Program-made: the position numbers and the translations under genes
The notes under the pieces: model-generated
The model's input: the letters and a program-made list of their open reading frames with translations, nothing else
Database searches by the model: none
Told to the model about the DNA's origin: nothing
Shown here: positions 1 through 9,108 of the stretch, piece by piece
Numbering within the stretch: the first letter of the stretch is position 1
Layout of the letters: every line of letters begins with the position of its first letter
Assembly (NCBI RefSeq): GCF_018223345.1
Contig: NZ_CP073587.1
Span: forward strand, 2,850,001 to 2,914,000
Direction of reading: 5' to 3'
DNA: 64,000 nucleotides
DNA from: Shewanella yunxiaonensis
GTDB lineage: Bacteria; Pseudomonadota; Gammaproteobacteria; Enterobacterales; Shewanellaceae

Positions 1-35
1 GCGTTGTTCGGGCTTATCTCCGAACAGGGACGTGC

Positions 36-63
36 ATTCTACACCACCCCGTTTTGGCGTCAA
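36..63 (-). promoter_or_regulatory. rRNA operon P2-type promoter
   Basis: A second minus-strand promoter lies about 125 bases downstream of P1. It has -35 TTGACG (58-63), a 16-base spacer and -10 TAGAAT (36-41), followed by GCACGTCCC. Tandem P1/P2 promoters with 16-base spacers are typical of gammaproteobacterial rRNA operons. The leader and rRNA genes are outside the window, so this is inferred from promoter structure and gene order. Confidence 0.75.
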
Positions 64-161
64 GTGGCTTTCGCCAATCTTTTTTCGCCAGGACAATTCA
101 GCCTTGCCGCCTTGTCCTCAACACCGCCAGCGTGTCGCTGTTGCCGTGTCAGTGGGTGCGC

Positions 162-189
162 ATTATAGGACGCAGAATCTTTTGTGCAA
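162..189 (-). promoter_or_regulatory. rRNA operon P1-type promoter
   Basis: On the minus strand a -35 TTGCAC (184-189) and a -10 TATAAT (162-167) are separated by 16 bases and followed by GCGCACCCACTGACACGG. This is nearly the start region of Escherichia coli rrn P1 promoters. AT-rich sequence at about 190-220 could be an UP element. The promoter points out of the left edge, so a 16S-23S-5S operon probably begins just outside the window. In E. coli the rrnG operon also lies beside clpB, which supports this reading. Confidence 0.85.
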
Positions 190-334
190 GAGGGAATTTC
201 TATTTATTTTCTCAATAGTTGGTTTTACGAGCAAATCCCCATATATAGCAACGGTTAATATACAGATTGATTACATTTGATGGCAAAAAGGCCAATTAAT
301 CGACCTGTTTACCGAAAACGCCAAATTTTTTGAG

Positions 335-1171
335 TTAATTGTGCGGCGTTTTTTCGTCGATAACGGACGGCTTTTCTTCTAGCTCTGTTTGGCGGGTACC
401 ATCTTGAAAGAGTTCGACTTCCTTATCGCCTAAAACATCAGAGACTTTTAGCCGCTTTATATTGCGCATGGTCATCACCGGTCCGGAACAGGCATAGAGA
501 TAAAATAGACAGCATAAGATCAAAGCAGGATCCACTGACACCACAACAAATACCGCTACGACTAATAGCATGACCAGAAAATTGACCTTGCCGCTCCAGT
601 CTACCTGTTTGAAGGAGTGGTAGCGGAAGTTACTGACCATCAACAATCCTGTACCCGCAGTAATCAGTGCAAACAGCCAGGAGACACTATTACCATCAAC
701 CCCATAATCCTGACCGAGCCAAACACTGCCAGCGATAATGGCGGCTGCTGCAGGGCTCGCCAGCCCCTGAAAATATCGTTTATCAGCCACGCCAACTTGC
801 GTATTGAAGCGCGCCAAACGCAGCGCGGCACCAGCGCAATAGATAAAGGCTGCCAACCAGCCCAATTTACCGATATCGGCTAGCCCCCAGTTATAGGCGA
901 TTAATGCCGGAGCCATACCAAATGACACCATATCGGCCATAGAATCATATTCAGCACCAAAACTGCTTTGGGTATTGGTGAGTCTTGCTAACCGACCATC
1001 CAATCCATCAAAGATCATTGCGACAAACACAGCGATAGCCGAGGCTTCAAAGCGACCATTCATCGACGCAATCACGGCATAAAAGCCGGCAAATAATCCG
1101 GCAGTTGTCAGCAGATTAGGTAAAAGATAGATACCTTTCGATTTGACTGTTGGCTTAGTGATATTTTGCAT
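335..1171 (-). CDS. pssA: CDP-diacylglycerol--serine O-phosphatidyltransferase
   Basis: Integral membrane enzyme that makes phosphatidylserine from CDP-diacylglycerol and L-serine, the first committed step towards phosphatidylethanolamine. The CDP-alcohol phosphatidyltransferase signature is plain: DGLDGRLAR followed by FGAEYDSMAD, which supplies the metal-binding aspartates. Several hydrophobic segments follow. The open frame extends upstream to 1333, but that part is not family-like and would overlap the divergent gene at 1263, so I start at ATG 1171 (MQNITKPTVK, 278 aa). The ribosome binding site is weak. The C-terminal tail of about 35 residues is hydrophilic and charged. Confidence 0.9.
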   Translation of the reverse strand: MQNITKPTVKSKGIYLLPNLLTTAGLFAGFYAVIASMNGRFEASAIAVFVAMIFDGLDGRLARLTNTQSSFGAEYDSMADMVSFGMAPALIAYNWGLADIGKLGWLAAFIYCAGAALRLARFNTQVGVADKRYFQGLASPAAAAIIAGSVWLGQDYGVDGNSVSWLFALITAGTGLLMVSNFRYHSFKQVDWSGKVNFLVMLLVVAVFVVVSVDPALILCCLFYLYACSGPVMTMRNIKRLKVSDVLGDKEVELFQDGTRQTELEEKPSVIDEKTPHN

Positions 1172-1262
1172 ACACTTAACGAATCCACATGTTTGCTTTA
1201 TTGTGTTCAAAGATAACACAGTTGTGGTAACCCTGAACCTTTGGCGATGATGGAATTTGATT

Positions 1263-1706
1263 ATGATAAGGATTGGCCTGATATCTGCGATATTAGCAGT
1301 GATTTTTAGCCCCATTTCGTCTGCGACGGACATCTATAAATGGGTCGACAAAAATGGTGTTACGCATTACAGCCAACAACCACCCGCAGATAAACCAGTA
1401 AATACATTAGACAGCTCAGCCATAGAACCTGGCAAAATTGGTACCGTAGCTCCCATAAAAAGAAACGATGAGCCCGTAAAAACCCAACAAGAATTGGATG
1501 CTGATGCCATCAATGCCAAAGACGCCGCCCAAGCGGAAAAATTGTGTGAAAGCGCACGATTTAATCTCGATGTGTTGCTGACTCACACGCGCTTGCAGCG
1601 CAGTGATGATAAAACTGGTGAGCCGGTTAAAATGACCGAAGAGGATAGACAAAAAGCTATTGCCGACCAGCAGGAACGCATCAGGTTGTTCTGTGTGAAA
1701 AAATAA
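1263..1706 (+). CDS. DUF4124 domain-containing periplasmic protein
   Basis: A 147-residue protein with an N-terminal signal peptide (MIRIGLISAILAVIFS, probable cleavage near SSAT) followed by the DUF4124 core, here IYKWVDKNGVTHYSQQPP. The rest is hydrophilic and charged, with one cysteine near the middle (KLCES) and one near the end (LFCVKK). The function of the family is not established. An in-frame TTG lies two codons upstream at 1257, but ATG 1263 with a GGA-rich stretch before it is the better start. It is transcribed away from pssA and ends in a strong hairpin shared with clpB. Confidence 0.8.
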   Translation: MIRIGLISAILAVIFSPISSATDIYKWVDKNGVTHYSQQPPADKPVNTLDSSAIEPGKIGTVAPIKRNDEPVKTQQELDADAINAKDAAQAEKLCESARFNLDVLLTHTRLQRSDDKTGEPVKMTEEDRQKAIADQQERIRLFCVKK

Positions 1707-1713
1707 TCCCATA

Positions 1714-1741
1714 GAAAAGGAGCGCTTAAGCGCTCCTTTTC
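1714..1741. terminator. Bidirectional intrinsic terminator between the DUF4124 gene and clpB
   Basis: A perfect 28-base palindrome (GAAAAGGAGCGC, TTAA, GCGCTCCTTTTC) lies between the convergent ends of the DUF4124 gene and clpB. It has A and T tracts on its two flanks, so it can terminate transcription from both sides. Confidence 0.85.
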
Positions 1742-1763
1742 TCATCTAAGATGCACTCAACCG

Positions 1764-4337
1764 TTATTGGTGAAAAACCAGTGCATCGTTTTCCAGTTCA
1801 ACATGAATTGGCTGACCTGGTAACAACTTACCTTGCAATAATTGCTGAGCCAGCGGATTTTCCACTTCCTGCTGTATGGTACGTTTCAAAGGACGTGCCC
1901 CATAAACCGGGTCAAAACCGGCTGTAGCAATATATTCCAAAGCTCCTTCACTCACCTGCAGGTCAAACTCTTTTTCAAGTAAGCGCTTACGCAACAGCTC
2001 AATCTGAATCCGAGCAATATTTTTAATATGTTCTGCGCCCAGCGGATGGAACACTACAGTCTCATCAATCCTGTTGAGGAACTCCGGCCGGAAGTGATGC
2101 TGTACCACGCCCAGAACCATGGCTTTCATCTCACTGTAGCTATGTTCAGCAAACCCTTCCTGAATAAGGTCTGATCCCAGGTTAGAGGTCATGATCACCA
2201 CCGTATTGCGAAAATCCACAGTACGCCCCTGACCATCAGTCAGACGACCATCATCCAATACCTGCAACAGAATGTTGAACACATCCGGATGCGCCTTTTC
2301 CACTTCATCCAACAGGATGACTGAATAAGGTTTACGACGCACCGCTTCGGTCAGATAACCGCCTTCTTCATAGCCGACATATCCCGGAGGCGCACCAACC
2401 AAACGCGACACTGAGTGTTTCTCCATAAATTCTGACATATCGATACGCACCATCGCGCTCTCTGTGTCGAACAGGAATTTTGCCAGTGATTTACACAATT
2501 CGGTCTTACCAACCCCGGTTGGCCCCAGAAACAGGAAGGAACCTATTGGCCGGTTAGGGTCTGCCAGTCCGGCACGACTACGACGAATCGCATTGGCGAC
2601 AGCATCGACGGCTTCATTCTGGCCAATGACCCGCGCATGCAGAGCTTGTTCCATATGCAGCAGTTTTTCACGTTCACCTTCCAGCATTTTAGAAACCGGA
2701 ATCCCCGTTGCCTTAGATAACACTTCCGCGATTTCGACATCGGTGACTTTGTTACGCAGCAGTTTCATATCCTGCATTTCTGCCTGCGATGCCAGATCCA
2801 ACTCTTTTTCCAGTTCGGGGATCCGTCCATATTGCAGTTCAGACATACGGGTCAAATCGCCGGCACGTCTGGCAACCTCCAGATCCATTCTGGCCTGTTC
2901 CAGATCTGCTTTTATGTGCTGAGTACCGGCTAATGCGGCTTTTTCGGTACGCCAAACTTCGTTAAGTTCCGCAGATTTTGCTTCCACTTCTTTCAGTTCA
3001 GCGCGCAGATGTTCCAACCGTTTACGACTGGCTTCATCGTTTTCTTTCGACAACGCCTGTTCTTCCAGCTTCAACTGGATGCCACGACGCTCCAGTTTAT
3101 CCAGCGGCTCAGGTTTTGAGTCGATTTGCATACGAATGCTAGAAGCCGCTTCATCAATCAGATCGATGGCCTTATCAGGCAGTTTACGGTCGGAAATATA
3201 GCGATGCGACAAAGTCGCTGCCGCCACAATCGCCGGATCAGTAATTTCTACATGGTGATGTAATTCGTAACGCTCTTTCAAACCACGCAGAATAGCGATG
3301 GTGTCTTCAACGGTAGGTTCGTCCACCAGCACTTTCTGGAAACGCCGCTCCAATGCCGCATCTTTTTCAATGTACTGACGGTACTCATCCAGCGTAGTAG
3401 CCCCCACACAATGCAGCTCACCTCGCGCCAGCGCGGGTTTGAGCATGTTGCCAGCATCCATTGAACCTTCTGACTTACCGGCACCTACCATAGTATGCAG
3501 TTCATCGATGAACAGGATCACCTGCCCTTCTTCCTGTGCTAACTCATTAAGTACTGCTTTCAGACGTTCTTCGAATTCACCACGGTATTTTGCACCGGCA
3601 ACCAGAGACCCCATATCCAGCGATAATACCCGTTTGTTTTTAATGCCTTCGGGAACTTCACCATTAACGATACGTTGTGCAAGACCTTCAACGATAGCGG
3701 TTTTACCAACACCTGGTTCACCAATTAACACCGGGTTGTTTTTACTGCGACGCTGCAATACCTGAATCGTACGACGGATTTCATCATCACGACCAATTAC
3801 CGGATCGAGCTTGCCCTGCTCGGCACGTTCCGTCAGATCGACGGTGTATTTCTTCAACGCCTGACGCTGATCCTCAGCATTAGGGTCATCAACATTCTGA
3901 CCACCGCGCATTTGCTCGATGGTACGTTCCATTAACTCTTTGGTTGCACCGGCTTGTTTCAGACAATTAGCGAGCGTGTCATTACCATCGAGCGCCGCCA
4001 AAATAAACAGCTCGCTGGAGATATATTTGTCTTTACGCTTTTGCGCCAGTTTGTCACACAGATTTAGCAAACGGACCAAAGCCTGAGATAACTGTACGTC
4101 ACCACCGGTTCCTTCCACCTGTGGCAAACGTTCCAACTCTTTGGTCAGCAGTGAACGCAAATTACTGACCTGAATGCCAGCTTGGGTCAATAAGGGATGA
4201 ATCGATCCCGAATCCTGATTCAACAAAGCCATCATCAGATGGATAGGTTCAATGAACTGATGATCACGTCCGAGCGCCAGTGATTGAGCATCTGAGATAG
4301 CAAGCTGAAATTTATTAGTCATACGATCAAGTCGCAT
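1764..4337 (-). CDS. clpB: ATP-dependent disaggregase ClpB
   Basis: Cytosolic Hsp100 chaperone that works with DnaK/DnaJ/GrpE to pull polypeptides out of aggregates. The 857 residues match the length of E. coli ClpB and start with the family's [13 protein letters not shown]. Domains in order are the N-terminal double Clp repeat (about 1-145), NBD1 with Walker A GEPGVGKT near 206, the coiled-coil middle domain (about 410-530), and NBD2 with Walker A GPTGVGKT near 605 and [20 protein letters not shown] after it. The open frame runs 24 codons further upstream, but ATG 4337 has an AGGAGG ribosome binding site and matches the family start. A heat-shock promoter lies just upstream. Confidence 0.98.
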   Translation of the reverse strand: MRLDRMTNKFQLAISDAQSLALGRDHQFIEPIHLMMALLNQDSGSIHPLLTQAGIQVSNLRSLLTKELERLPQVEGTGGDVQLSQALVRLLNLCDKLAQKRKDKYISSELFILAALDGNDTLANCLKQAGATKELMERTIEQMRGGQNVDDPNAEDQRQALKKYTVDLTERAEQGKLDPVIGRDDEIRRTIQVLQRRSKNNPVLIGEPGVGKTAIVEGLAQRIVNGEVPEGIKNKRVLSLDMGSLVAGAKYRGEFEERLKAVLNELAQEEGQVILFIDELHTMVGAGKSEGSMDAGNMLKPALARGELHCVGATTLDEYRQYIEKDAALERRFQKVLVDEPTVEDTIAILRGLKERYELHHHVEITDPAIVAAATLSHRYISDRKLPDKAIDLIDEAASSIRMQIDSKPEPLDKLERRGIQLKLEEQALSKENDEASRKRLEHLRAELKEVEAKSAELNEVWRTEKAALAGTQHIKADLEQARMDLEVARRAGDLTRMSELQYGRIPELEKELDLASQAEMQDMKLLRNKVTDVEIAEVLSKATGIPVSKMLEGEREKLLHMEQALHARVIGQNEAVDAVANAIRRSRAGLADPNRPIGSFLFLGPTGVGKTELCKSLAKFLFDTESAMVRIDMSEFMEKHSVSRLVGAPPGYVGYEEGGYLTEAVRRKPYSVILLDEVEKAHPDVFNILLQVLDDGRLTDGQGRTVDFRNTVVIMTSNLGSDLIQEGFAEHSYSEMKAMVLGVVQHHFRPEFLNRIDETVVFHPLGAEHIKNIARIQIELLRKRLLEKEFDLQVSEGALEYIATAGFDPVYGARPLKRTIQQEVENPLAQQLLQGKLLPGQPIHVELENDALVFHQ

Positions 4338-4387
4338 ACAGCCTCCTGAACATCTCAAAATAAAGGGGAATAACTTTGTTACCTTAA

Positions 4388-4415
4388 AGATGGGGATAGC
4401 TGGCGGCAATTCAAG
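4388..4415 (-). promoter_or_regulatory. Sigma-32 heat-shock promoter of clpB
   Basis: On the minus strand CTTGAA (4410-4415) is followed after 14 bases by CCCCATCT (4388-4395). This is an almost ideal match to the sigma-32 consensus (CTTGAAA, 13-15 bases, CCCCATnT). It lies about 50 bases upstream of the clpB start and immediately after the pgeF terminator, so clpB can be switched on by heat independently of rluD-pgeF. Confidence 0.9.
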
Positions 4416-4438
4416 TAAAAACCACAGAAAATGTGGTT
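4415..4438 (-). terminator. Intrinsic terminator of rluD-pgeF
   Basis: Minus-strand hairpin AACCACA/TGTGGTT with a 5-base loop, followed by a short T run. The stem overlaps the pgeF stop codon. It separates the rluD-pgeF transcript from the heat-shock promoter of clpB directly downstream. Confidence 0.7.
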
Positions 4439-5156
4439 AATTTTCGAGCCAGATCAGTGAAGCCATACGTCCAGTGTCGCGATCACGACGATAAGAGAAA
4501 AATTCCTTATCACGGGTATAAGTGCATGCTGAAGCCGCATAAATTTGCATGACACCCGCCGCCTTGAGACGCAGCCCAGCAAGCGCCTCTAGATTGGCCA
4601 GGTATTTGTCACCACTGACGGTGAAGCACTTTGCGGCGCCGGGGGTAGAATCGAGAAATGCACCTCGCACTTCCGCCCCCACTTCAAAAGCGCTCGGGCC
4701 AATGGCTGGCCCCAGGTATGCGAACAGTTCAGACCCGGGACGGAAATGGGCGATCCCCGCTTCCAGCACCCCGGCATTTAATCCACGCCACCCGGCATGC
4801 AAAGCCGCCACCTGGGTGCCAGCACTATCGCACAGCAATACCGGCAAACAGTCGGCAGTCATCACCACCGCTACTTGACCTTGGCGGTCGGCATAGCTGC
4901 CATCAGCAGTACGATTTTCATCCCGGCCCAGATGAATAACATCCGTACCGTGCACCTGTTCCAACCAGGCGGGCTCGGCAGGTAATTGCAACTGTTGTCG
5001 CAGTAACGCACGATTTTGCATTACCGCATTAACATCATCACCGACATGAGTTCCCAGATTTAAACTGTCAAAGGGCGGCAGACTAACACCGCCGTTGCGG
5101 TCAGTCATCGCGATTCTGACATTGCCAGGAACTGGCCAGTGATGATGCAATATCAA
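4437..5156 (-). CDS. pgeF: Peptidoglycan editing factor PgeF (YfiH, laccase-domain family)
   Basis: A 239-residue cytosolic protein of the DUF152/multicopper polyphenol oxidase-like family. E. coli YfiH (PgeF) helps exclude L-serine-containing muropeptide precursors from peptidoglycan, and relatives act on purine nucleosides. The conserved zinc-site motifs are visible: MTADCLPVLLCDS and ALHAGWRGL supply the cysteine and histidine ligands. Its ATG overlaps the rluD stop by four bases (ATGA), so the two are translationally coupled. The order rluD-pgeF-clpB is conserved in enterics. Confidence 0.92.
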   Translation of the reverse strand: MILHHHWPVPGNVRIAMTDRNGGVSLPPFDSLNLGTHVGDDVNAVMQNRALLRQQLQLPAEPAWLEQVHGTDVIHLGRDENRTADGSYADRQGQVAVVMTADCLPVLLCDSAGTQVAALHAGWRGLNAGVLEAGIAHFRPGSELFAYLGPAIGPSAFEVGAEVRGAFLDSTPGAAKCFTVSGDKYLANLEALAGLRLKAAGVMQIYAASACTYTRDKEFFSYRRDRDTGRMASLIWLEN

Positions 5157-6127
5157 AGCATGTCCTCGGGATGTTCTTCGGTATCTTTACGTAATGCCTT
5201 AGTGAGTTGCACCATATCATCCGGTACCGGTGCCAGCCAACTCATTACTTCGCAAGTATAAGGGTGCGCAAGTTCCAAACGTACCGCGTGCAGTGCTTGC
5301 CGTTTGAAATTTTTGAGCGTTTCGATAAAGGCTTCACTGGCAGCTTTCGGCGGTTTTGGCCGACCACCATAAACGGGGTCGCCCACTAACACATGGCCGA
5401 TATATGCCATATGCACACGAATCTGATGAGTACGACCAGTTTCCAAGCGTAAACGTAACCGTGTATGCGCACGGAATTTCTCGGCAACGCGATAATGGGT
5501 CACTGCCGGACGCCCAGAATGAGTCACAGCCATATGAGTGCGCTTAGTGGCATGACGACCAATCGGTTCATCAACCGTACCGCCTGCGGTCATGGTGCCA
5601 ATCACAATCGCTTCATATTCACGGGTAATTTCGCGAGCTTGCAGCGCTGCTACCAGATGGGTCTGGGCTTCCACAGTTTTCGCTACCACCATCAAGCCGG
5701 TAGTGTCTTTGTCAAGACGATGAACAATGCCGGCGCGTGGCACATGCTCAATTTCCGGACAATGATGCAGCAACGCATTCATCAAGGTCCCATCGCTGTT
5801 GCCAGCTCCAGGATGCACCACCAACCCCGCCTGCTTGTTGATGACGATAATATGGTCATCTTCATAGACAATATCTAAGTCTATCTGTTGGGCTTCGGCC
5901 TGGGTTTCTTCTTCAATAGTGGCATTCACTTCCACTATCTGAGATTCCAGCACTTTCTCTCGGGGGCGGGTGATTGCAATTCCATCGATAAAAACATTTC
6001 CTGCCAGAATCCACTCTTTAATACGGGTTCTGGAGTAATCGGGGAATAATTCTGCAACCGCCTGATCCAATCTCTGACCAGTTTGGGTTGCTGTAATCTC
6101 GCTTTTTAGATTAATCTCTTGCGTCAT
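5153..6127 (-). CDS. rluD: 23S rRNA pseudouridine(1911/1915/1917) synthase RluD
   Basis: Converts three uridines in helix 69 of 23S rRNA to pseudouridine, needed for normal ribosome assembly. An S4-like RNA-binding domain at the N-terminus (GQRLDQAVAELFPDYSRTRI) precedes the RluA-type catalytic domain with HRLDKDTTGL, whose aspartate is the catalytic nucleophile. GRTHQIRVHMA and GDPVYGGRPKPPK follow as in E. coli RluD. A TTG five codons upstream is possible, but ATG 6127 (324 aa) is preferred. Divergent from bamD. Confidence 0.96.
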   Translation of the reverse strand: MTQEINLKSEITATQTGQRLDQAVAELFPDYSRTRIKEWILAGNVFIDGIAITRPREKVLESQIVEVNATIEEETQAEAQQIDLDIVYEDDHIIVINKQAGLVVHPGAGNSDGTLMNALLHHCPEIEHVPRAGIVHRLDKDTTGLMVVAKTVEAQTHLVAALQAREITREYEAIVIGTMTAGGTVDEPIGRHATKRTHMAVTHSGRPAVTHYRVAEKFRAHTRLRLRLETGRTHQIRVHMAYIGHVLVGDPVYGGRPKPPKAASEAFIETLKNFKRQALHAVRLELAHPYTCEVMSWLAPVPDDMVQLTKALRKDTEEHPEDML

Positions 6128-6250
6128 AGGAACCGTCCCCAATTATTGGGGTCATAGAACTGTGTTATCAGTTAAACACGGAAATTTGCCATTTTATCGT
6201 GAATTGACAAATTTCTTAACTACAACTTTCAAAAAGAACCTGATTCAAGT

Positions 6251-7015
6251 ATGCATAAATTTGTCAAAGGCGCTGCCATAGCCTTTTTTTCGCTGGCTAT
6301 CGTGGCCTGCAGCAGCAAACCCGACGAAGAAGAGTTACTCGCTGGTAAGGAATCACCAGAAGATCTCTATTCTCAGGCACGAACTTCTATGGAGCTGGGT
6401 AATTTTTCTAAAGCGACCAAAACTCTTGAGGCTCTGGATTCAAAATATCCTTTTGGTCCGTATAAGACTCAGGTGCAGCTCGATCTGATTTACGCATACT
6501 ACAAACAGGACGACACAGCGAATGCCATCGCTAATATTGATCGTTTTCTGAAACTTAATCCGACCCATCCTGACGCAGATTACGTGATCTATATGCGGGG
6601 TTTGGTCAATATGCAGGCAGATAGTTACATGCTGCATGAAATGCTGAATATTGATCGTACCGACCGAGATCCGCAAAACGCGAAAGATGCCTTTAAAGAT
6701 TTCGCACGGTTGATCAAAACCTATCCCAACAGCAAATATGCGCCTGATGCACAAAAACGCATGCAGTTTCTGAAAAATCGTCTGGCGAGTTATTCCATCA
6801 GAGTTGCCGAATATTATATGAAGATGGATGCCTGGGCCGCTGCAGCTGTGAGAGCTCAAACGGTATTAGAAACCTATCCGGACACCCCGTTTGTCGAACG
6901 GGCGCTGGAAATTATGGCTGACGCCTACGGTGAATTAGGTCAGAAAGAGTTGAAACAACACGCACTCTCGGTCATGAAAGCCAATTTTCCCAACAATGAG
7001 ATGTTAAAAAACTAA
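6251..7015 (+). CDS. bamD: Outer membrane assembly lipoprotein BamD
   Basis: Essential lipoprotein of the BAM complex, which folds beta-barrel proteins into the outer membrane. The signal peptide ends in the lipobox IVAC, with the lipidated cysteine at residue 20. Five tetratricopeptide-like repeats follow, beginning ESPEDLYSQARTSMELGNF. Length 254 aa is close to E. coli BamD (245). It is transcribed away from rluD, as in most gammaproteobacteria, and ends at a clear terminator. Confidence 0.95.
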   Translation: MHKFVKGAAIAFFSLAIVACSSKPDEEELLAGKESPEDLYSQARTSMELGNFSKATKTLEALDSKYPFGPYKTQVQLDLIYAYYKQDDTANAIANIDRFLKLNPTHPDADYVIYMRGLVNMQADSYMLHEMLNIDRTDRDPQNAKDAFKDFARLIKTYPNSKYAPDAQKRMQFLKNRLASYSIRVAEYYMKMDAWAAAAVRAQTVLETYPDTPFVERALEIMADAYGELGQKELKQHALSVMKANFPNNEMLKN

Positions 7016-7027
7016 CACTCATCTTCA

Positions 7028-7057
7028 GGAAGCCCCATTTGGGGCTTCCGTGTTTTT
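7028..7057 (+). terminator. Intrinsic terminator of bamD
   Basis: GGAAGCCCC, loop ATTT, GGGGCTTCC, then GTGTTTTT. A nine-base GC-rich stem 12 bases past the bamD stop. Confidence 0.9.
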
Positions 7058-7263
7058 ACCTTTAACGCATTTTTATCGCAAAGTGATCCAAATCTGCCGA
7101 AAGTTGCACTGTCGTTGTGCCACCACAGCCCTATTTCACTGTGAGTTAATTTCTACAGAAGCCAGTAGTAGTGCGGTTTTCGAGCGATTTTTAACGATTA
7201 AATCATGTTGAGGATAAAACTTGCACAAACGCGCGATGTTTTGAAATATTTCGTAGAAAACTG

Positions 7264-7292
7264 TTGACTCAAAACAGCAAAAGCCGTTTAAT
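7264..7292 (+). promoter_or_regulatory. Promoter of the tRNA cluster
   Basis: TTGACT (7264-7269), 17-base spacer, TTTAAT (7287-7292), then GCACGCCG. The GC-rich discriminator after the -10 element is typical of stringently controlled stable-RNA promoters. The first tRNA begins 11 bases downstream of the -10. Confidence 0.75.
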
Positions 7293-7302
7293 GCACGCCG
7301 TT

Positions 7303-7378
7303 GCCCGAATAGCTCAGTCGGTAGAGCAGCGGATTGAAAATCCGCGTGTCCCTGGTTCGATTCCGGGTTCGGGCACCA
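7303..7378 (+). tRNA. tRNA-Phe (GAA)
   Basis: 76 bases. The acceptor stem GCCCGAA pairs with TTCGGGC and the CCA end is encoded. The anticodon arm GGATT-GAA-AATCC gives anticodon GAA, and the T arm contains GGTTCGATTCC. First gene of the tRNA operon. Confidence 0.97.
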
Positions 7379-7426
7379 CCTTAATTCTAAGGTGTTCAGG
7401 TAACTTAAATTGCGTAATCGTACAGT

Positions 7427-7513
7427 GCAGGTGTGGTGGAATTGGTAGACACGCCAGCTTCAGGTGCTGGTGCCCTTACGGGCGTGGAAGTTCAAGTCTT
7501 CTCACCTGTACCA
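7427..7513 (+). tRNA. tRNA-Leu (CAG), copy 1
   Basis: 87 bases, class II tRNA with a long variable arm (TGCCCTTACGGGCG). The acceptor stem GCAGGTG pairs with CACCTGT (first pair G-U) and CCA is encoded. The anticodon loop TTCAGGT gives CAG, which reads CUG codons. Confidence 0.96.
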
Positions 7514-7555
7514 ACTACGCAAACTAAGTTATTCTGTTATTTCACTCTGTGATGT

Positions 7556-7642
7556 GCAGGTGTGGTGGAATTGGTAGACACGCCAGCTTCAGGTGCTGGT
7601 GCCCTTACGGGCGTGGAAGTTCAAGTCTTCTCACCTGTACCA
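7556..7642 (+). tRNA. tRNA-Leu (CAG), copy 2
   Basis: Identical 87-base copy of the preceding tRNA-Leu, separated by 42 unrelated bases. CCA is encoded. Confidence 0.96.
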
Positions 7643-7668
7643 ATTCAGAGTGAAACAAAATATGTCGT

Positions 7669-7755
7669 GCAGGTGTGGTGGAATTGGTAGACACGCCAGC
7701 TTCAGGTGCTGGTGCCCTTACGGGCGTGGAAGTTCAAGTCTTCTCACCTGTACCA
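7669..7755 (+). tRNA. tRNA-Leu (CAG), copy 3
   Basis: Third identical 87-base copy, 26 bases after the second. It is the last gene of the tRNA operon and is followed by a terminator. Confidence 0.96.
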
Positions 7756-7766
7756 ATATTTTATAA

Positions 7767-7790
7767 AGCCTCGTTTTTCGAGGTTTTTTT
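7767..7790 (+). terminator. Intrinsic terminator of the tRNA operon
   Basis: Stem CCTCG/CGAGG with a T5 loop, followed by seven T residues, 13 bases after the last tRNA-Leu. Confidence 0.88.
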
Positions 7791-8544
7791 GTGCCTAAAA
7801 TTCACCTTCTGCAAACATCGACTGCGATTGGCAGCGTAACACGCTGAAATTTCCCTCCAATTACTCACTGGCTTACTTTTCCAGACTATCGCGTTGGCAC
7901 TTACCAACTAAATCATAGGGCGTGCCAAAGCGCGCAAGTAAGTGCAATAGGCAACACATTGGCATCGCCGTCTCCCAAATAGATGACATGCTCCCATAGG
8001 ATCAAAGTGAAAATTTGAGACCCATTCATGCTGGTGAATTGCTTTTTTCCTGAGAAAGCCTTTCGCTACTCTGGATCCTATCTACTGCCAGAAGATGTTC
8101 CATAGCAATTTTTATCACCAACCGTCTGAAACCGCCCGTTTATGAGTGATACATTATCCCTCACAAACCAGACAATGACAGCATTTATCAGTTACCCAAT
8201 AAGCCAATATTTCATGTCACAAACAAATACGGCTTGGTTATGAAGCGGATACCGCACAACACACACGTCCTTTTAGGTGTTAAGTCCGTTGGCCTTAAAC
8301 GCCACGTTTACCAGCATCAGGTCGCGCCTTTCTTCACTCGCAAGTAATTCCACAACAATGATGTGGCTAATAGAAGGCAAATAATCTGCTTGGATAGCGA
8401 TGTTTATTTAAAATTGACTACACTTTTGTTGTTTTGACTGTTTTTGATCTTTTACTCGAAAAATTCACACCAACATTCAAACCTTTTGCTCAGCTATCGC
8501 TGTCATATAGGTAACTTTTAACAATAACTCACCAAGGAAGTGCC
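7791..8544. other. 754-base stretch without a recognisable gene
   Basis: No open frame on either strand is long or gene-like. The longest ATG frame I followed, near 8142, is about 33 codons with no family resemblance. I see no insertion-sequence ends and no further tRNA. The right end probably holds the promoter of the sigma-factor operon: AAACCT (8479-8484), 17 bases, GTCATA (8502-8507) resembles an ECF promoter with its AAC-type -35. Confidence 0.5.
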
Positions 8545-9108
8545 GTGGAGGCGATAGGCGACGAGGAGCAGACACCAGTTTCCGGCACGGATGTGACAGA
8601 AATGCAGTTGATCCAGCGGGCCAGGCGAGGTGACAAAAACGCCTTTGCTGAGATCTACCGCCTGCATCACAAACGCGTTTATGCCCTGTGTCTGCGATTA
8701 GCGGGACAGACTTCGCTCGCTGAAGAAATGACTCAGGACTGCTTTATACGGGTATGGGAAAAACTTGACCAATTTCGCGGTGACAGCAAATTCAGCACTT
8801 GGCTTCATAGTCTGAGCGTCAATCAAGCGTTAACCAGCCTTAAGAAGCACCGCCGGTTCTGGGCCAGATTTCTACCGTTATCAGACCATGACGTAGACAC
8901 CATTGGCAGTGTTTCAGATATTCAGGATTCGTCTTTATTGGATAAAAAAATCATGCAGTTACCTGAACGGGCTAGAATCGTCTTTGTATTGTTTGCTATC
9001 GAAGGGTACAGCCACACCGAAATTGCCTCAATGATGCATACCACCGAAGGCACCAGTAAGGCGCAGTACCATAGAGCGAAAACCTTACTTAAGGAGATGT
9101 TGTCATGA
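8545..9108 (+). CDS. ECF-type RNA polymerase sigma factor
   Basis: A 187-residue sigma-70 family protein with only regions 2 and 4. Region 2 spans about residues 20-95 (AFAEIYRLHHKRVYALCLRL, then FIRVWEKLDQFRG). Region 4 is at about 140-185 (LPERARIVFVLFAIEGYSHTEIASMM, with a helix-turn-helix). The start is GTG 8545 with AAGGAAG before it. The next gene begins inside its stop codon (ATGA) and encodes a one-span membrane protein, the usual arrangement for a sigma/anti-sigma pair. The inducing signal cannot be read from sequence. Confidence 0.9.
   Translation: MEAIGDEEQTPVSGTDVTEMQLIQRARRGDKNAFAEIYRLHHKRVYALCLRLAGQTSLAEEMTQDCFIRVWEKLDQFRGDSKFSTWLHSLSVNQALTSLKKHRRFWARFLPLSDHDVDTIGSVSDIQDSSLLDKKIMQLPERARIVFVLFAIEGYSHTEIASMMHTTEGTSKAQYHRAKTLLKEMLS

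Noticed and set aside
1172..1333. N-terminal extension of pssA
   Set aside because: It would overlap the divergent DUF4124 gene and does not resemble the family; the ATG at 1171 fits the domain boundary.
7264..7527. An 87-codon frame across the tRNA-Phe and first tRNA-Leu genes
   Set aside because: It is read through structural RNA and their promoter and has no ribosome binding site.
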